This document shows, piece by piece, positions 36,117-45,395 of a DNA stretch of 64,000 nucleotides. The DNA is from JAAYFT01 sp036562765 (lineage in GTDB: Bacteria; Bacillota; Clostridia; Tissierellales; Tissierellaceae). Position 1 is the first letter of the stretch. Each line of letters starts with the position of its first letter. The stretch is from contig DATCJO010000063.1 in NCBI GenBank assembly GCA_036562765.1, positions 62,001 through 126,000 of the forward strand. The letters run 5' to 3'. The position numbers and the translations under genes are program-made. The notes under the pieces are model-generated. The model saw only the letters and a program-made list of their open reading frames with translations. It made no database searches and was not told the DNA's origin.

Positions 36117-37740
36117 AAAATACTTTTTTCCAAGAAACTTTAACAAATATTAATCCTAATAATACATAAATATATGTTCCAAAAGGTATTTTAGTTATTA
36201 AATAATGAAAAATTGCATAAACTCCAGCCAGTGCAGTTGTTAATAAGGCTTTTATTCCTCCGACAGTATTTTCTACACCTTCAAATGGTTTAGTAAAAGG
36301 AATAAATTTTCTGCTCATCTTATAAATAGTAATTGTATACAAAATCATATTTATTCCCACAACCAATATTTGGTCAAAAATCTTCATCTTATAAAAAATT
36401 AAAAATACAATAGATACTAAAACAAATACTGGCATAAATAAATTTACTATAGCTGCTTTTACTGTTCCCTTATTTATTACAGACTTTTCATTTATAGGTA
36501 TTGTTTCAAAAATCCAAGCCCCCTTATAATTGCCTGAATATTCAAGTAGCCAAATGACAGTTGGTATCATTGTAAAGGTCATATAAATCCACAAATAAAG
36601 TTTTGTGTTTATTATATTTGAAAAATCTTTTAAATTCATACTTATAATCATAAAAAAAGGAAATATAATGGCTATACCTAAACTTGGATATACCTTTAAC
36701 TTAAAAGTTCTTTCATTTTTCATCATTTTTGTAGCAAACCTAAAAAAAGTCCTTTCATATCTTTCCTTGCATATTAATTTAGATAAAAATACTGTAAACT
36801 TGTCTTTATTTTTGTTCTTTCCTTCTACACTGTTCAGTTTAAGCAGATAACTTTCAAAGCTTGGAATTAATTTAATATAAATAATAATTGATAAAATTGG
36901 AACTACTATAGCCAATATTGAGTAAATAGTCACATGTTTACTTGAATTTTGATTAATTAAAAGCTCAAAGGGTCCAGAGAACCATATAGGTGGTAATAAG
37001 TATTTCCAAAAACTGTCTTTATACCCCATTTTATTTATATCAAGGAAATTAAAAAATCTAAATATCATCTGATATCCAAATGAAATTGCAATAGTGAGTA
37101 TTATTTGAATGTAGTTTATTATATCTTTTAATTTTTCTCCGCTGAAAAACCTAAGAACTAATAAATATATAAATGTTGTAAGATTTATTACAAATAAGGA
37201 TATTAATACGATTTCAAATAAATATATGAGAAAAAAAGTTATACCATGCCTAAAAAGCGAAACAATTAATGATGGCCCTGATATAGATAAAGTAATCATG
37301 CTTATATAAATAAAAATATGTAATATTTTTGCCATATTGTATGTTTTATTATCTACAGGTCTAGATAATATAATGACTTTTTCACTAGTATCTAACAAAA
37401 CTGAGCTAAAATCTGCTATTAAAGATGTCATCATAACAAACATAATAAAGCCAAACACTAAACTCATTTGAAGCAAAAAATTTTTTCCAATTACAATATA
37501 AAGAATTAAAAATAACCCCAAAATAAAATAACCTACTAAAGATATTGCAAAGTAATTTTTATCTTCTTTTTCATTATCTTTCCTTTTAGAATTCTTATTA
37601 CTTAAAACAGCCGATGTCCTTCTACCATCTAATAACAGCTTAACATGCAAAATTTTTCTCATTACTGGATAATTAATTCCCAGTTTTTCAAAATAAATTT
37701 TAAATAAATCTAAAATCTTTAATATCTTAAAATCTTTCAT
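36115..37740 (-). CDS. ABC exporter permease, ABC-2 type
   Basis: 541 aa with about twelve hydrophobic segments after a ~60-residue basic cytoplasmic start. Weak sequence resemblance only to ABC-2 type permeases; the call rests on topology and on its position directly after the ATPase gene. The ATG follows the ATPase stop codon with no gap, so translation is likely coupled. Cargo is unknown. A two-component system lies on the other side of the ATPase, in divergent orientation, and may regulate it. Confidence 0.75.
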   Translation of the reverse strand: MKDFKILKILDLFKIYFEKLGINYPVMRKILHVKLLLDGRRTSAVLSNKNSKRKDNEKEDKNYFAISLVGYFILGLFLILYIVIGKNFLLQMSLVFGFIMFVMMTSLIADFSSVLLDTSEKVIILSRPVDNKTYNMAKILHIFIYISMITLSISGPSLIVSLFRHGITFFLIYLFEIVLISLFVINLTTFIYLLVLRFFSGEKLKDIINYIQIILTIAISFGYQMIFRFFNFLDINKMGYKDSFWKYLLPPIWFSGPFELLINQNSSKHVTIYSILAIVVPILSIIIYIKLIPSFESYLLKLNSVEGKNKNKDKFTVFLSKLICKERYERTFFRFATKMMKNERTFKLKVYPSLGIAIIFPFFMIISMNLKDFSNIINTKLYLWIYMTFTMIPTVIWLLEYSGNYKGAWIFETIPINEKSVINKGTVKAAIVNLFMPVFVLVSIVFLIFYKMKIFDQILVVGINMILYTITIYKMSRKFIPFTKPFEGVENTVGGIKALLTTALAGVYAIFHYLITKIPFGTYIYVLLGLIFVKVSWKKVF

Positions 37741-38526
37741 CTATCTTTCTCCCTCTACCACGGTGGAAACGATTTCTTTTGCAATTCTCTCATGGTCTTC
37801 AAAACCAGTAAGCTGATTAAAAATTTTTTCTAAAGAACCTTCCATCATTGATTGGTCCTTTATATCTTCAAAAGTACCATCCGCTATGATTTCCCCTTTA
37901 TTTATTAGAATGATTCTTTTACTAATCTTCTCAACAACTTCCATAATATGAGATGAATAAAATATGGTTTTCCCCATTTTTATAAGTTCTGCCATAACCT
38001 CTTTAAACACCATTACACTGTTGGCATCCATTCCGCTTAAAGGTTCATCTAAAAAGAGAATGTCTGGATTATTTATTAGTGCAGATATAATTAAAGTTTT
38101 CTGCTTCATACCCTTAGAATATGAACTAATTCTTGCATCGTAAACATTTTTTATACCAAATAAATCCATTAACCTCTCAGCTTTTCTGTTTGCTTCATCA
38201 TATCCCATGCCATAAAGTTCCCCAATAAATGTAAGATACTCCCTCGCTGTAAGGTTTTCATACATGTCCGCTGTTTCTGGTACATATCCTATTTTCTTCT
38301 TATACTCTACTCCACATGCTTTTATGTCCTCTCCAAATATCCTTATTTCACCTGAATAATCTCCAATTAAACCTAAAATTATTTTTACTGTGGTACTTTT
38401 CCCTGCCCCATTTGGCCCAATATATCCTATAAGCTCTCCTTTATAAATATCTAAGTTTATTCCCTTTAGTACTTCTTTATCGCCATAGCATTTTCTCAAA
38501 TTCCTTATGCTGATTATTGGTTCCAA
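37741..38526 (-). CDS. ABC exporter ATPase
   Basis: 261 aa. Walker A GPNGAGKST near 37, Q-loop GYVPETADMYENLTAREYL, a signature region YSKGMKQKTLIISAL (less canonical than LSGGQ) and Walker B ILFLDEPLSGMDA, switch His in SSHIMEVVEKI. This pattern belongs to the CcmA-like exporters that work with ABC-2 permeases. Divergent from the response regulator gene 38640. Confidence 0.93.
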   Translation of the reverse strand: MEPIISIRNLRKCYGDKEVLKGINLDIYKGELIGYIGPNGAGKSTTVKIILGLIGDYSGEIRIFGEDIKACGVEYKKKIGYVPETADMYENLTAREYLTFIGELYGMGYDEANRKAERLMDLFGIKNVYDARISSYSKGMKQKTLIISALINNPDILFLDEPLSGMDANSVMVFKEVMAELIKMGKTIFYSSHIMEVVEKISKRIILINKGEIIADGTFEDIKDQSMMEGSLEKIFNQLTGFEDHERIAKEIVSTVVEGER

Positions 38527-38639
38527 TATATAATCCCCCCCTTATTTAATTAACCATATTATACCATAATAACATTTTGATTTTTATCTTCATTAAAAAA
38601 TGGTAATATAAGAATAGTAAAATATTTAACAGAAAGTTG

Positions 38640-39317
38640 GTGATTTCTATTAATATTCTAATAGTTGATGATGAAAAACTTATCGTTAAGGGATTGAAAC
38701 ACAGTTTGGAGCAGCAAGGATATAATGTATTTACAGCATATTCAGGCAGCGAAGCCTTAAATATATTCAAAAATGAAAATATTGATTTTGTAATCCTAGA
38801 TTTGATGCTACCAGATATTGACGGAATGATTGTTTGCAAGCAGATAAGGGAAAAATATGACACTCCAATTCTCATGCTGTCAGCTAAAGATGGAGATTAT
38901 GATAAAATCTTAGGATTTGAGTTGGGTGCTGATGATTATATGACTAAGCCCTTTAATACTCTTGAGTTAATTGCAAGAATTAAGGCTATAACAAAACGTT
39001 CAAATAGAATCAACAAAAAAAGCTTAAAATTTGATAATTTAGAAATTGATTTGGAAAAAAGAAAAGTCTTCAAAAATGATAAAGAAATTGAACTTACACA
39101 AAAAGAATTCGATGTACTATGCCTTTTAGCGCAAAACCCTGAAAGAGTCTTTACGAGAGAACAAATTTTTATGGAGATATGGGGCGAAGAAGCAGTTGAT
39201 GTAAGAAATATTGATGTTCACATAAAAAACATCCGCGAAAAAATCGAAGATGATGCCAAAAAACCTAAATATATCATTACAAAATGGGGAGTTGGTTACT
39301 ATTTCAATAAGAGTTAA
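38640..39317 (+). CDS. OmpR/PhoB-family response regulator
   Basis: 225 aa if started at the GTG at 38640. A receiver domain (ILIVDDEKL; phospho-acceptor D54 in ILDLMLPDIDG; K in YMTKPF) is followed by a winged-helix DNA-binding domain (ELTQKEFDVLCLLAQNP; VDVRNIDVHIKNIREKI). Start assignment is uncertain. The homology-expected start MNILIVDDE coincides with an ATT codon at 38649, and GGTGAT sits 4 bases before that ATT. The GTG at 38640 and TTG at 38637 have poor spacing to any ribosome site. It acts with the histidine kinase that follows. Confidence 0.93.
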   Translation: MISINILIVDDEKLIVKGLKHSLEQQGYNVFTAYSGSEALNIFKNENIDFVILDLMLPDIDGMIVCKQIREKYDTPILMLSAKDGDYDKILGFELGADDYMTKPFNTLELIARIKAITKRSNRINKKSLKFDNLEIDLEKRKVFKNDKEIELTQKEFDVLCLLAQNPERVFTREQIFMEIWGEEAVDVRNIDVHIKNIREKIEDDAKKPKYIITKWGVGYYFNKS

Positions 39318-39318
39318 G

Positions 39319-40686
39319 ATGATAATTGTTTATAGTTTGATTATTGTTGTTACTTTTTCAATCTTTAGCTATATGATACTTGATAATTACAGGAAAAATA
39401 AAATTAAAGATGAAGAGACTACTTTATTCCAGATGGCTAATATAGTCGCGGATACGTATAAAAGAAACATAGATGATATTATTTTCACTAGGATTATGGT
39501 AAAAACCTATGCACACCAATCCAATGCTAGGATATTAATAATAAACGAGAAAAACGAAGTCATAATAGATAGCTATAACAGTTACATAGGAAAAAAATTA
39601 AGCAATACAGAAATAAAGAATAGTCTTAATGGAAAATCTTCATCTGAAGTTTATACCACTGACCATGGAGAAGTCCTTCAATTAGCTGTTCCAATAAATT
39701 TAAATACAGGAACTGAGAATAAGATAATAGGCTCCGTTTTAATTTCTAAATCGTTAATTTATATACATAAAGAATTAACTAACTTGAAAAAAGATTTGAT
39801 TAAAATCTCTATTGTTTCTCTATCTCTTGCAATTCTTCTAACATGGATTTCTGCAGCTGGTATTACTAAATCCTTAAAAAAAGTTACCAAAGCAGTAGAA
39901 GAATTATCTTTAGGCCATTTAGGATATGAAATTAATGATAGTGAAAAAGGAGAAATTGGAAAGCTTATTTCTGCTTTTAATACCATGAGCGCTAAACTTA
40001 AAAACATTGAAACTAACAGAAAGCACTTTATTAGCTCCATCTCCCACGAATTAAAAACTCCCCTCACCTCAATCAGAGTTCTAATAGATTCTCTCTCACT
40101 AGACAATAATAATGATATTGACACTTATAAGGAATACCTAGAAGATATAAAAGGAGAAACTGAAAGAATGGAGTCATTAGTAAATTACCTTATGACCTCA
40201 ATTAAGCTTGAAGATATTAGCTTAGATTTAAAAACTCATGATATTGGTGAGATTATTGAAGAAACTGTTAAATTCATTTCTCCTTATGCAACTAAAAATA
40301 ATGTGGAAATCTATTCAAATATAATAAAAGGTTTAAAAGTTAGGCTAGATAAGGATAAATTTAAAGAGGTTTTACTAAATATTATAGATAACAGCATTAA
40401 ATATAGAGATTCTAACAAATCAAAATCATACATAGAAATAAAGCTTGAAAAATCAAAAAGTAAGTTATTCCTTAAAATAAATGACAATGGTATAGGAATA
40501 GATGAAAAAAATCTTGACAAAATATTCAGCCATGGCTTTAGGATTCTTGATAATAAAAAGATTGAAGGCTATGGCATTGGAATGACAATTGTTAAAAGCA
40601 TAATAGATAAACATAACTGGAATATTAGTGTTAAAAGCAAATTGGGTATTGGTACGGAAGTTGTTATAGAAATACCATTTATTTAA
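39319..40686 (+). CDS. Sensor histidine kinase
   Basis: 455 aa from the ATG at 39319. First membrane helix ~1-22, an extracellular sensor of ~145 aa (VLQLAVPINLN region), second helix ~160-180, HAMP ~180-235, dimerisation/phospho-acceptor H243 in SSISHELKTPLTS, then a HATPase_c domain with LLNIIDNSIKY, NDNGIGID and GYGIGMTIVKS. An ATT at 39301, 9 bases after GGGGAG, would give the more typical start MSIRVKM. The first ATG of the frame (39250) lies inside the response regulator and is unlikely. Signal unknown. Confidence 0.93.
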   Translation: MIIVYSLIIVVTFSIFSYMILDNYRKNKIKDEETTLFQMANIVADTYKRNIDDIIFTRIMVKTYAHQSNARILIINEKNEVIIDSYNSYIGKKLSNTEIKNSLNGKSSSEVYTTDHGEVLQLAVPINLNTGTENKIIGSVLISKSLIYIHKELTNLKKDLIKISIVSLSLAILLTWISAAGITKSLKKVTKAVEELSLGHLGYEINDSEKGEIGKLISAFNTMSAKLKNIETNRKHFISSISHELKTPLTSIRVLIDSLSLDNNNDIDTYKEYLEDIKGETERMESLVNYLMTSIKLEDISLDLKTHDIGEIIEETVKFISPYATKNNVEIYSNIIKGLKVRLDKDKFKEVLLNIIDNSIKYRDSNKSKSYIEIKLEKSKSKLFLKINDNGIGIDEKNLDKIFSHGFRILDNKKIEGYGIGMTIVKSIIDKHNWNISVKSKLGIGTEVVIEIPFI

Positions 40687-40780
40687 AAATTTTTATCTTT
40701 TCTTTATACTTTTTTAACACATTTTTATTTTTATTTAAAATTTATGCCTTATAATAGTACCTAAGAAAGGAGATGAAAAA

Positions 40781-41365
40781 ATGAAAAAAAGAATTGGTAT
40801 TTTATTCTTAGTATTAATCCTTATAACAGTAACAGCGTGTGCCAAAAAGGATGACACAAAAAATACTCCGCCAGCAGTAGAAAATCAAACTGGAACTAAT
40901 GAGCAAAAAGAAAATGAAGTAGTTGACCCAACTCCAGAGAAGGAAACTAAAGAAGTAAACCTATATTTTGCTAACAATGAATATATAGAAACTGGAGATG
41001 AAAGCTTAGAAAAGCTAGTTATAGAAAAAAGAGAAGTTGAATATGGCGATATTTCCCTTGAAGAAAGAATCGTAAGGGAACTTATTAAAGGGCCAAAAGA
41101 CAATGAAAAAGCAACTACAGTCATCCCATCTACTGTGAAATTGTTAGGTGTTGAAGTCGTTGATGGCACAGCTTATGTTAATTTCGCTCAAGAAGGACTT
41201 TATGGTGGCTCTATGCAAGAAACATTTACTATTAATCAAATAGTAGCTAGCCTTTTAGATTTAGATTCTGTAGACAGGGTTCAATTCTTGGTTGATGGCA
41301 AAAAAACCGATACACTAATGGGACATTATAGCGTAGAAGAACCATTAGAAAGCATTGTTGAATAA
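40781..41365 (+). CDS. GerMN-domain lipoprotein
   Basis: 194 aa. Signal peptide with lipobox VTAC (lipid Cys at about residue 20), a polar ~35-aa linker, then one GerMN domain (~55-185; VNLYFANNEYI, VRELIKGP, VEVVDGTAYVNFAQEG, INQIVASLLDL). GerMN domains occur in spore-germination GerM and in other extracytoplasmic lipoproteins; their biochemical role is unclear. It follows the two-component system by 94 bases on the same strand and is preceded by AGAAAGGAGATGAAAA. It may be its target or an accessory to sensing. Confidence 0.88.
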   Translation: MKKRIGILFLVLILITVTACAKKDDTKNTPPAVENQTGTNEQKENEVVDPTPEKETKEVNLYFANNEYIETGDESLEKLVIEKREVEYGDISLEERIVRELIKGPKDNEKATTVIPSTVKLLGVEVVDGTAYVNFAQEGLYGGSMQETFTINQIVASLLDLDSVDRVQFLVDGKKTDTLMGHYSVEEPLESIVE

Positions 41366-41409
41366 ATTTTATAAAAACCTTCAAAATAATTTAATTCATA
41401 AATCTTACA

Positions 41410-41454
41410 TTTGTAGTCGACCTCTAATAGAAATAATTAGAGTTCGACTACAAA
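41410..41454. repeat. Long near-perfect inverted repeat without a T-run
   Basis: Arms 41410-41428 and 41436-41454 pair at 18 of 19 positions around a 7-base loop. It lies between the GerMN lipoprotein gene and the convergent hydrolase. Neither strand has the following U-run expected of an intrinsic terminator, so its role is open. Confidence 0.6.
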
Positions 41455-41488
41455 TTAAATACATCTTTACTTCTCAATACATCATGAT

Positions 41489-42415
41489 TTATGAAATAAC
41501 AAATTCTATTGCTTCCTTTAATAAATCAGTAAAATCCTTTGGAAAGAAATGTCCTAAACCTTCCTTAACAATTAATCTGCATTGATAGTTATTTTTTTCA
41601 AATATCTTTACAAGCTCTACAACATTGTTATAAAACGAATCCTTATCACCTGTAATGATATATCCTTTTATAACTTTCTTATTTTCATTAATTAAATTTT
41701 CAAAAGCTGCTACATTTTGTATAGAAGGAATAACTGCTATAAATCCTTTTGTTTCAAGAATATTTCCATACAAGCTTAGTTCAATTGCTAATCTCCCGCC
41801 TTGTGATGCTCCAGCAATAATTTCTTGTTTTGTATTATATTTTTCTTTAAACCTTTTAAATAATGTCGTTATTTCTTCTACAGCAATATCCTTATTATCC
41901 CAACAATATGCATTATATCCAAATATTTGAGATGATTGAGGAAATCCAAAAAGAAACTGGTCTAATAGTTCATTATCAAACCAATAAGGGGCAAAATCTT
42001 TTACATTGGACCCTCTCCAGTGTAAAGAAAATATTCCAGTATTTGATTTATCATTTCCATAAATAAAAAGTTGAGGTTTAGATGTACTTTTTAAATTATT
42101 TAAAATTTCCTGGCACCTATTTACTATCATCTTAAATTTTTCGATGCTTTGGAGGTTACGTAAATCTTCATCATAAATTAAAGTCAAAGGATTCCACCAT
42201 ATTCCTTTATTTAGTCCTTCTTCCAGAACTGCAATTGCTTTTTGTGGATTCCCTTGTTTAGAATAAACACAAGCCTTCCAAAAAATTGTTTTATCAAGTC
42301 TTTCTGGGAATTCCTCCTGTACTTTCTCAATCAGAGAGTGAACTTTATTATATTTTTCCTGCTCAAATAAATGAAAAATTTCTTTTTGTAGTTCAACAAA
42401 CTTTGATTCTGACAT
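41489..42415 (-). CDS. Alpha/beta hydrolase with N-terminal TPR-like region
   Basis: 308 aa from the ATG at 42415, 10 bases after GAGGAG. Residues ~1-105 form a TPR-like helical repeat region (YNKVHSLIEKVQEEFPERLDKTIFWKACVYSKQGNPQKAI). Residues ~115-308 are an alpha/beta hydrolase: nucleophile serine in GASQGGRLA, acid in TGDKDS and histidine in GLGHFFP. The triad is thus complete. The order and spacing resemble dienelactone-hydrolase-like or esterase families. Substrate unknown. The gene stands alone. Confidence 0.8.
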   Translation of the reverse strand: MSESKFVELQKEIFHLFEQEKYNKVHSLIEKVQEEFPERLDKTIFWKACVYSKQGNPQKAIAVLEEGLNKGIWWNPLTLIYDEDLRNLQSIEKFKMIVNRCQEILNNLKSTSKPQLFIYGNDKSNTGIFSLHWRGSNVKDFAPYWFDNELLDQFLFGFPQSSQIFGYNAYCWDNKDIAVEEITTLFKRFKEKYNTKQEIIAGASQGGRLAIELSLYGNILETKGFIAVIPSIQNVAAFENLINENKKVIKGYIITGDKDSFYNNVVELVKIFEKNNYQCRLIVKEGLGHFFPKDFTDLLKEAIEFVIS

Positions 42416-42818
42416 GATATTCACGCTCCTCAATCTTTTCAATCATATTATCATTTTAAACATTATATTCAATATATCATTTAAATCAATCAAACTCTAA
42501 TCATCAGGTTTTATATAAAATACAATATATAATTTGAGATACTAGTTTGTAAATAATATCGAATTACTACACAAATTAATTTTCATTTTAAATTCATGAC
42601 TAATCAAAACTATAATAAGATGATGATAATTCATAAATGCATTCATCCCTTTGTTTTTACCTATCATACATAATTTTTAACATTTTATTAAATATTCCAT
42701 TATGTAAAAGATAAGAGGATATATGGTCATTAATTGAACATAATATCCTCTTATCTTTTAATCTATTTTTCAAAATCCCAGAATTGTTTTTTAACAATTA
42801 AGAAAATCTACATTTTTA
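42416..42818. other. AT-rich intergenic region with one long hairpin
   Basis: 403 bases between the hydrolase and SNF transporter genes. No ORF with a ribosome site and homologous-looking sequence was seen. The only structure is the 18-bp hairpin at 42705-42760. Confidence 0.5.
42705..42760. terminator. Long-stem hairpin downstream of the SNF transporter
   Basis: Arms at 42705-42722 and 42743-42760 are exact complements (18 bp) around a 20-base loop. It lies ~60 bases after the SNF stop codon on the minus strand. ATCTATTTTT follows on the plus strand. A terminator is likely, though the minus-strand U-run is weak. Confidence 0.55.
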
Positions 42819-44237
42819 TTATATTTTCTTTGAGAATATTGCTAACACTACTATGAATGCTAAACCAAAAATCATCAATGCAGTTTGTTCAATAGCCATG
42901 ATACCAGCTATAGCTACAGCACCGATTGCTATAGGAATGATATATTTAGTTACTGCATACCATACGTTAAATAACTTAAATTCAATTGTTCCGCCATTTG
43001 TAAGCTCATCTTTAATATCTTCTTTTTTCATGAACCAACCTGTATATATAGCTATTAACATCCCGCCTATTGCTAGGAATATCTTATCTGTTATAATATC
43101 AAAGAAATCAAAGAATCCTACCCCAAAAAGAACCTTAAAATCTGATAATAGACCTAAAGATAAGGAGGATAATATTCCTGTAACAATCATCAAACTGCTT
43201 GCAATGGATACTGCTTTCTTTCTTTCCATCTTTCTTTCATCTATTAGATAAGCAGTTACTACTTCAAGTAGCGACAAAGATGAAGTTAAAGCTGCTAATG
43301 TAAGAATAATAAAGAATAATACTGATAATATAATCCCAATTACGCCCATTTGAGAGAATATTGTAGGTACCACAACGAATACTAATCCTGGCCCTTGAGT
43401 TGGTTCCATACCATAAGCAAATAGTGCTGGGAATATTGCTATGGCTGCTAATAAAGCTGCACATGTATCCATTCCAGTTACTAACAAAGCATTCTTAGGT
43501 AGGTTTTCTTTTTTACTTAAATAACTACCATAAGTTATCATACAGCCCATCCCTAGGCTTAATGAGAAAAAGGCTTGACCTAAGGCAGCTAAAAATGTAC
43601 TACCATTTACTTTGCTAAAATCTGGTTTGAATAAAAATTCTAAGCCCTTACTAGCACCTGGTAAAGTAACACTTCTGATTATTATAACTATTAACAATAC
43701 ATATAATATTGGCATCATAATTTTGCTGGCTTTTTCAATACCGCTTTGTACACCTTTAGCAACAATAACGATATTGGCTAATAAATAAAGAATCATCCAT
43801 ATTACAGGTTCAATTGGGCTTGATATAAAATTGCCAAAATAATCAGCAATTGCAGAAGTATTTGATAACAAACCTGTTACAGATTTGAATACATATGCTA
43901 AAGCCCAACCTCCAACTACAGGATAAAAGCCCATAATGAAAAATGCACTAATAACTCCCAAAACTCCTACAAATGTAAATCTCCTGTCAAATTTCTTAAA
44001 TGCACCAGCTGCAGCTAAACTAGCTCTTCTTCCAATAGCAAATTCAGCAGTCATAACACTAAGACCAATACCTAAAATAATGACTAAATAAATAAGTATA
44101 AATGCGCCTCCACCATTAGTTCCTGTCAAATATGGGAACCTCCATATGTTCCCAAGTCCAATAGCAGACCCTGCTGCAGCCATGATAAATCCAATTCTAG
44201 AGCCCCAATTTTCTCTTTTTAATTGGCTTTTCTCCAT
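42819..44237 (-). CDS. Sodium:neurotransmitter symporter (SNF/NSS) family transporter
   Basis: 472 aa from the ATG at 44237, seven bases after AGGAGG; a GTG at 44243 is too close to that site. About eleven to twelve membrane helices. The signature GFIMAAAGSAIGLGNIWRFPYLTGTNGGGAFIL carries the Na+/substrate-binding unwound helix 1. Bacterial members such as LeuT and TnaT import amino acids with Na+. The likely substrate is an amino acid; identity unknown. Located opposite MoxR and transcribed away from it. Confidence 0.92.
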   Translation of the reverse strand: MEKSQLKRENWGSRIGFIMAAAGSAIGLGNIWRFPYLTGTNGGGAFILIYLVIILGIGLSVMTAEFAIGRRASLAAAGAFKKFDRRFTFVGVLGVISAFFIMGFYPVVGGWALAYVFKSVTGLLSNTSAIADYFGNFISSPIEPVIWMILYLLANIVIVAKGVQSGIEKASKIMMPILYVLLIVIIIRSVTLPGASKGLEFLFKPDFSKVNGSTFLAALGQAFFSLSLGMGCMITYGSYLSKKENLPKNALLVTGMDTCAALLAAIAIFPALFAYGMEPTQGPGLVFVVVPTIFSQMGVIGIILSVLFFIILTLAALTSSLSLLEVVTAYLIDERKMERKKAVSIASSLMIVTGILSSLSLGLLSDFKVLFGVGFFDFFDIITDKIFLAIGGMLIAIYTGWFMKKEDIKDELTNGGTIEFKLFNVWYAVTKYIIPIAIGAVAIAGIMAIEQTALMIFGLAFIVVLAIFSKKI

Positions 44238-44385
44238 AAACACGCCTCCTTTTAAAAGTTTATTTTATTTATTTTTATTTATGATATTATAAAAATATTA
44301 TTATGTCTAGTCTCAATTTTCTGATTTTTGTCAATTGTTAGTTAATTTTTTGACGATTATGATGCACAATCAAAAATTTCATTTT

Positions 44386-44416
44386 TTTACAAAAAAATAT
44401 GATATAGTTATATAAT
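44386..44416 (+). promoter_or_regulatory. Candidate promoter of the moxR operon
   Basis: -35 TTTACA (44386-44391) and -10 TATAAT (44411-44416) with a 19-base spacer, or TATATA with 17. Located ~40-70 bases upstream of the start codon at 44454. Confidence 0.5.
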
Positions 44417-44453
44417 AAGAATAATAAATCAATTTAAAAAATTGGAGGTCAAT

Positions 44454-45395
44454 ATGAGTAAAGATAAGGCATTAGATATTTTAAAAAATTTAAAAAAAAT
44501 AATTATCGGAAAAGACAATGTATTAAAAAATGTATTAATCTGCCTATTAGCAAGAGGACATCTTTTAATTGAAGATGTACCCGGTGTAGGAAAAACTACG
44601 CTTGTTAAAGTATTGGCAAAAAGTTTAAATTTATCTTACAAAAGAGTTCAATTTACTCCAGATTTAATGCCTTCTGATATAATTGGCATCAATATTTATG
44701 ATAAAAACACAGGAACATTTATTTTTAGGAAGGGACCAATATTTACTCAAATCTTTTTAGCAGACGAAATAAATAGAACCTCTCCAAAAACTCAGTCCAG
44801 CTTACTTCAAGCTATGGAAGAAGGCGAAGTATCCACTGAAGACAATAATTACATATTGGAAAGGCCTTTTATGGTATTGGCAACTCAAAACCCATTAGAA
44901 TATCAAGGCACATTTCCTTTGCCAGAAGCACAACTTGACCGTTTCTTAATGCGTATATCAATTGGATACCCTGATAAATCCCATGAAATTGAAATATTAA
45001 AGAACTACAAATCAATTAAAGATCTAGAACAAATCTCACCAGTGGCTTCTAGAGAAGATATATTAACAATGCAGGATGAAGTTGATAATGTATATGTTCA
45101 TGACGATATATTTGAATATATTATAAACATAGTCAGCTTAACTAGAAATTATAAAACTATTCAATTAGGTGCAAGCCCTAGGGCAGCCATTGACCTTCTA
45201 AAAGCATCAAAGGCAAAAGCATATTTAGAAGGTAGAAATTATGTTATACCAGATGATGTTAAGGAAATGGTAAATCCTGTTCTGTCACACAGGATTATAT
45301 TATCACCAGAAGCAAAGATCGAAAATAAGAGCACTGATGAAGTATTGGCTGAATTGCTTTATCAAATATATATTCCGGTGATAGTAAATGAATAA
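44454..45395 (+). CDS. MoxR-family AAA+ ATPase
   Basis: 313 aa from the ATG at 44454, preceded by TTGGAGGTCAAT. Walker A GVGKTT (~44-49) and Walker B LADEINR (~103-109), then SSLLQAMEEGEVSTED and sensor regions typical of MoxR. MoxR proteins act as chaperone-like ATPases that mature partner proteins, usually with DUF58 and vWA or transglutaminase proteins. Its end overlaps the next gene by 8 bases. Together these three genes form the widespread moxR-DUF58-tgpA unit. Confidence 0.94.
   Translation: MSKDKALDILKNLKKIIIGKDNVLKNVLICLLARGHLLIEDVPGVGKTTLVKVLAKSLNLSYKRVQFTPDLMPSDIIGINIYDKNTGTFIFRKGPIFTQIFLADEINRTSPKTQSSLLQAMEEGEVSTEDNNYILERPFMVLATQNPLEYQGTFPLPEAQLDRFLMRISIGYPDKSHEIEILKNYKSIKDLEQISPVASREDILTMQDEVDNVYVHDDIFEYIINIVSLTRNYKTIQLGASPRAAIDLLKASKAKAYLEGRNYVIPDDVKEMVNPVLSHRIILSPEAKIENKSTDEVLAELLYQIYIPVIVNE

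Noticed and set aside
36605..36850. Plus-strand 81-aa ORF within the ABC permease
   Set aside because: Antisense shadow of the membrane protein; hydrophobic only because of the AT-rich complement.
39250..39318. Kinase start at the first ATG of its frame (39250)
   Set aside because: This lies wholly inside the response regulator coding sequence with no family-like residues before VTISIRVKM.
41355..41585. A 76-aa plus-strand ORF after the GerMN gene
   Set aside because: It runs through the long inverted repeat and into the antisense of the hydrolase with no ribosome site.
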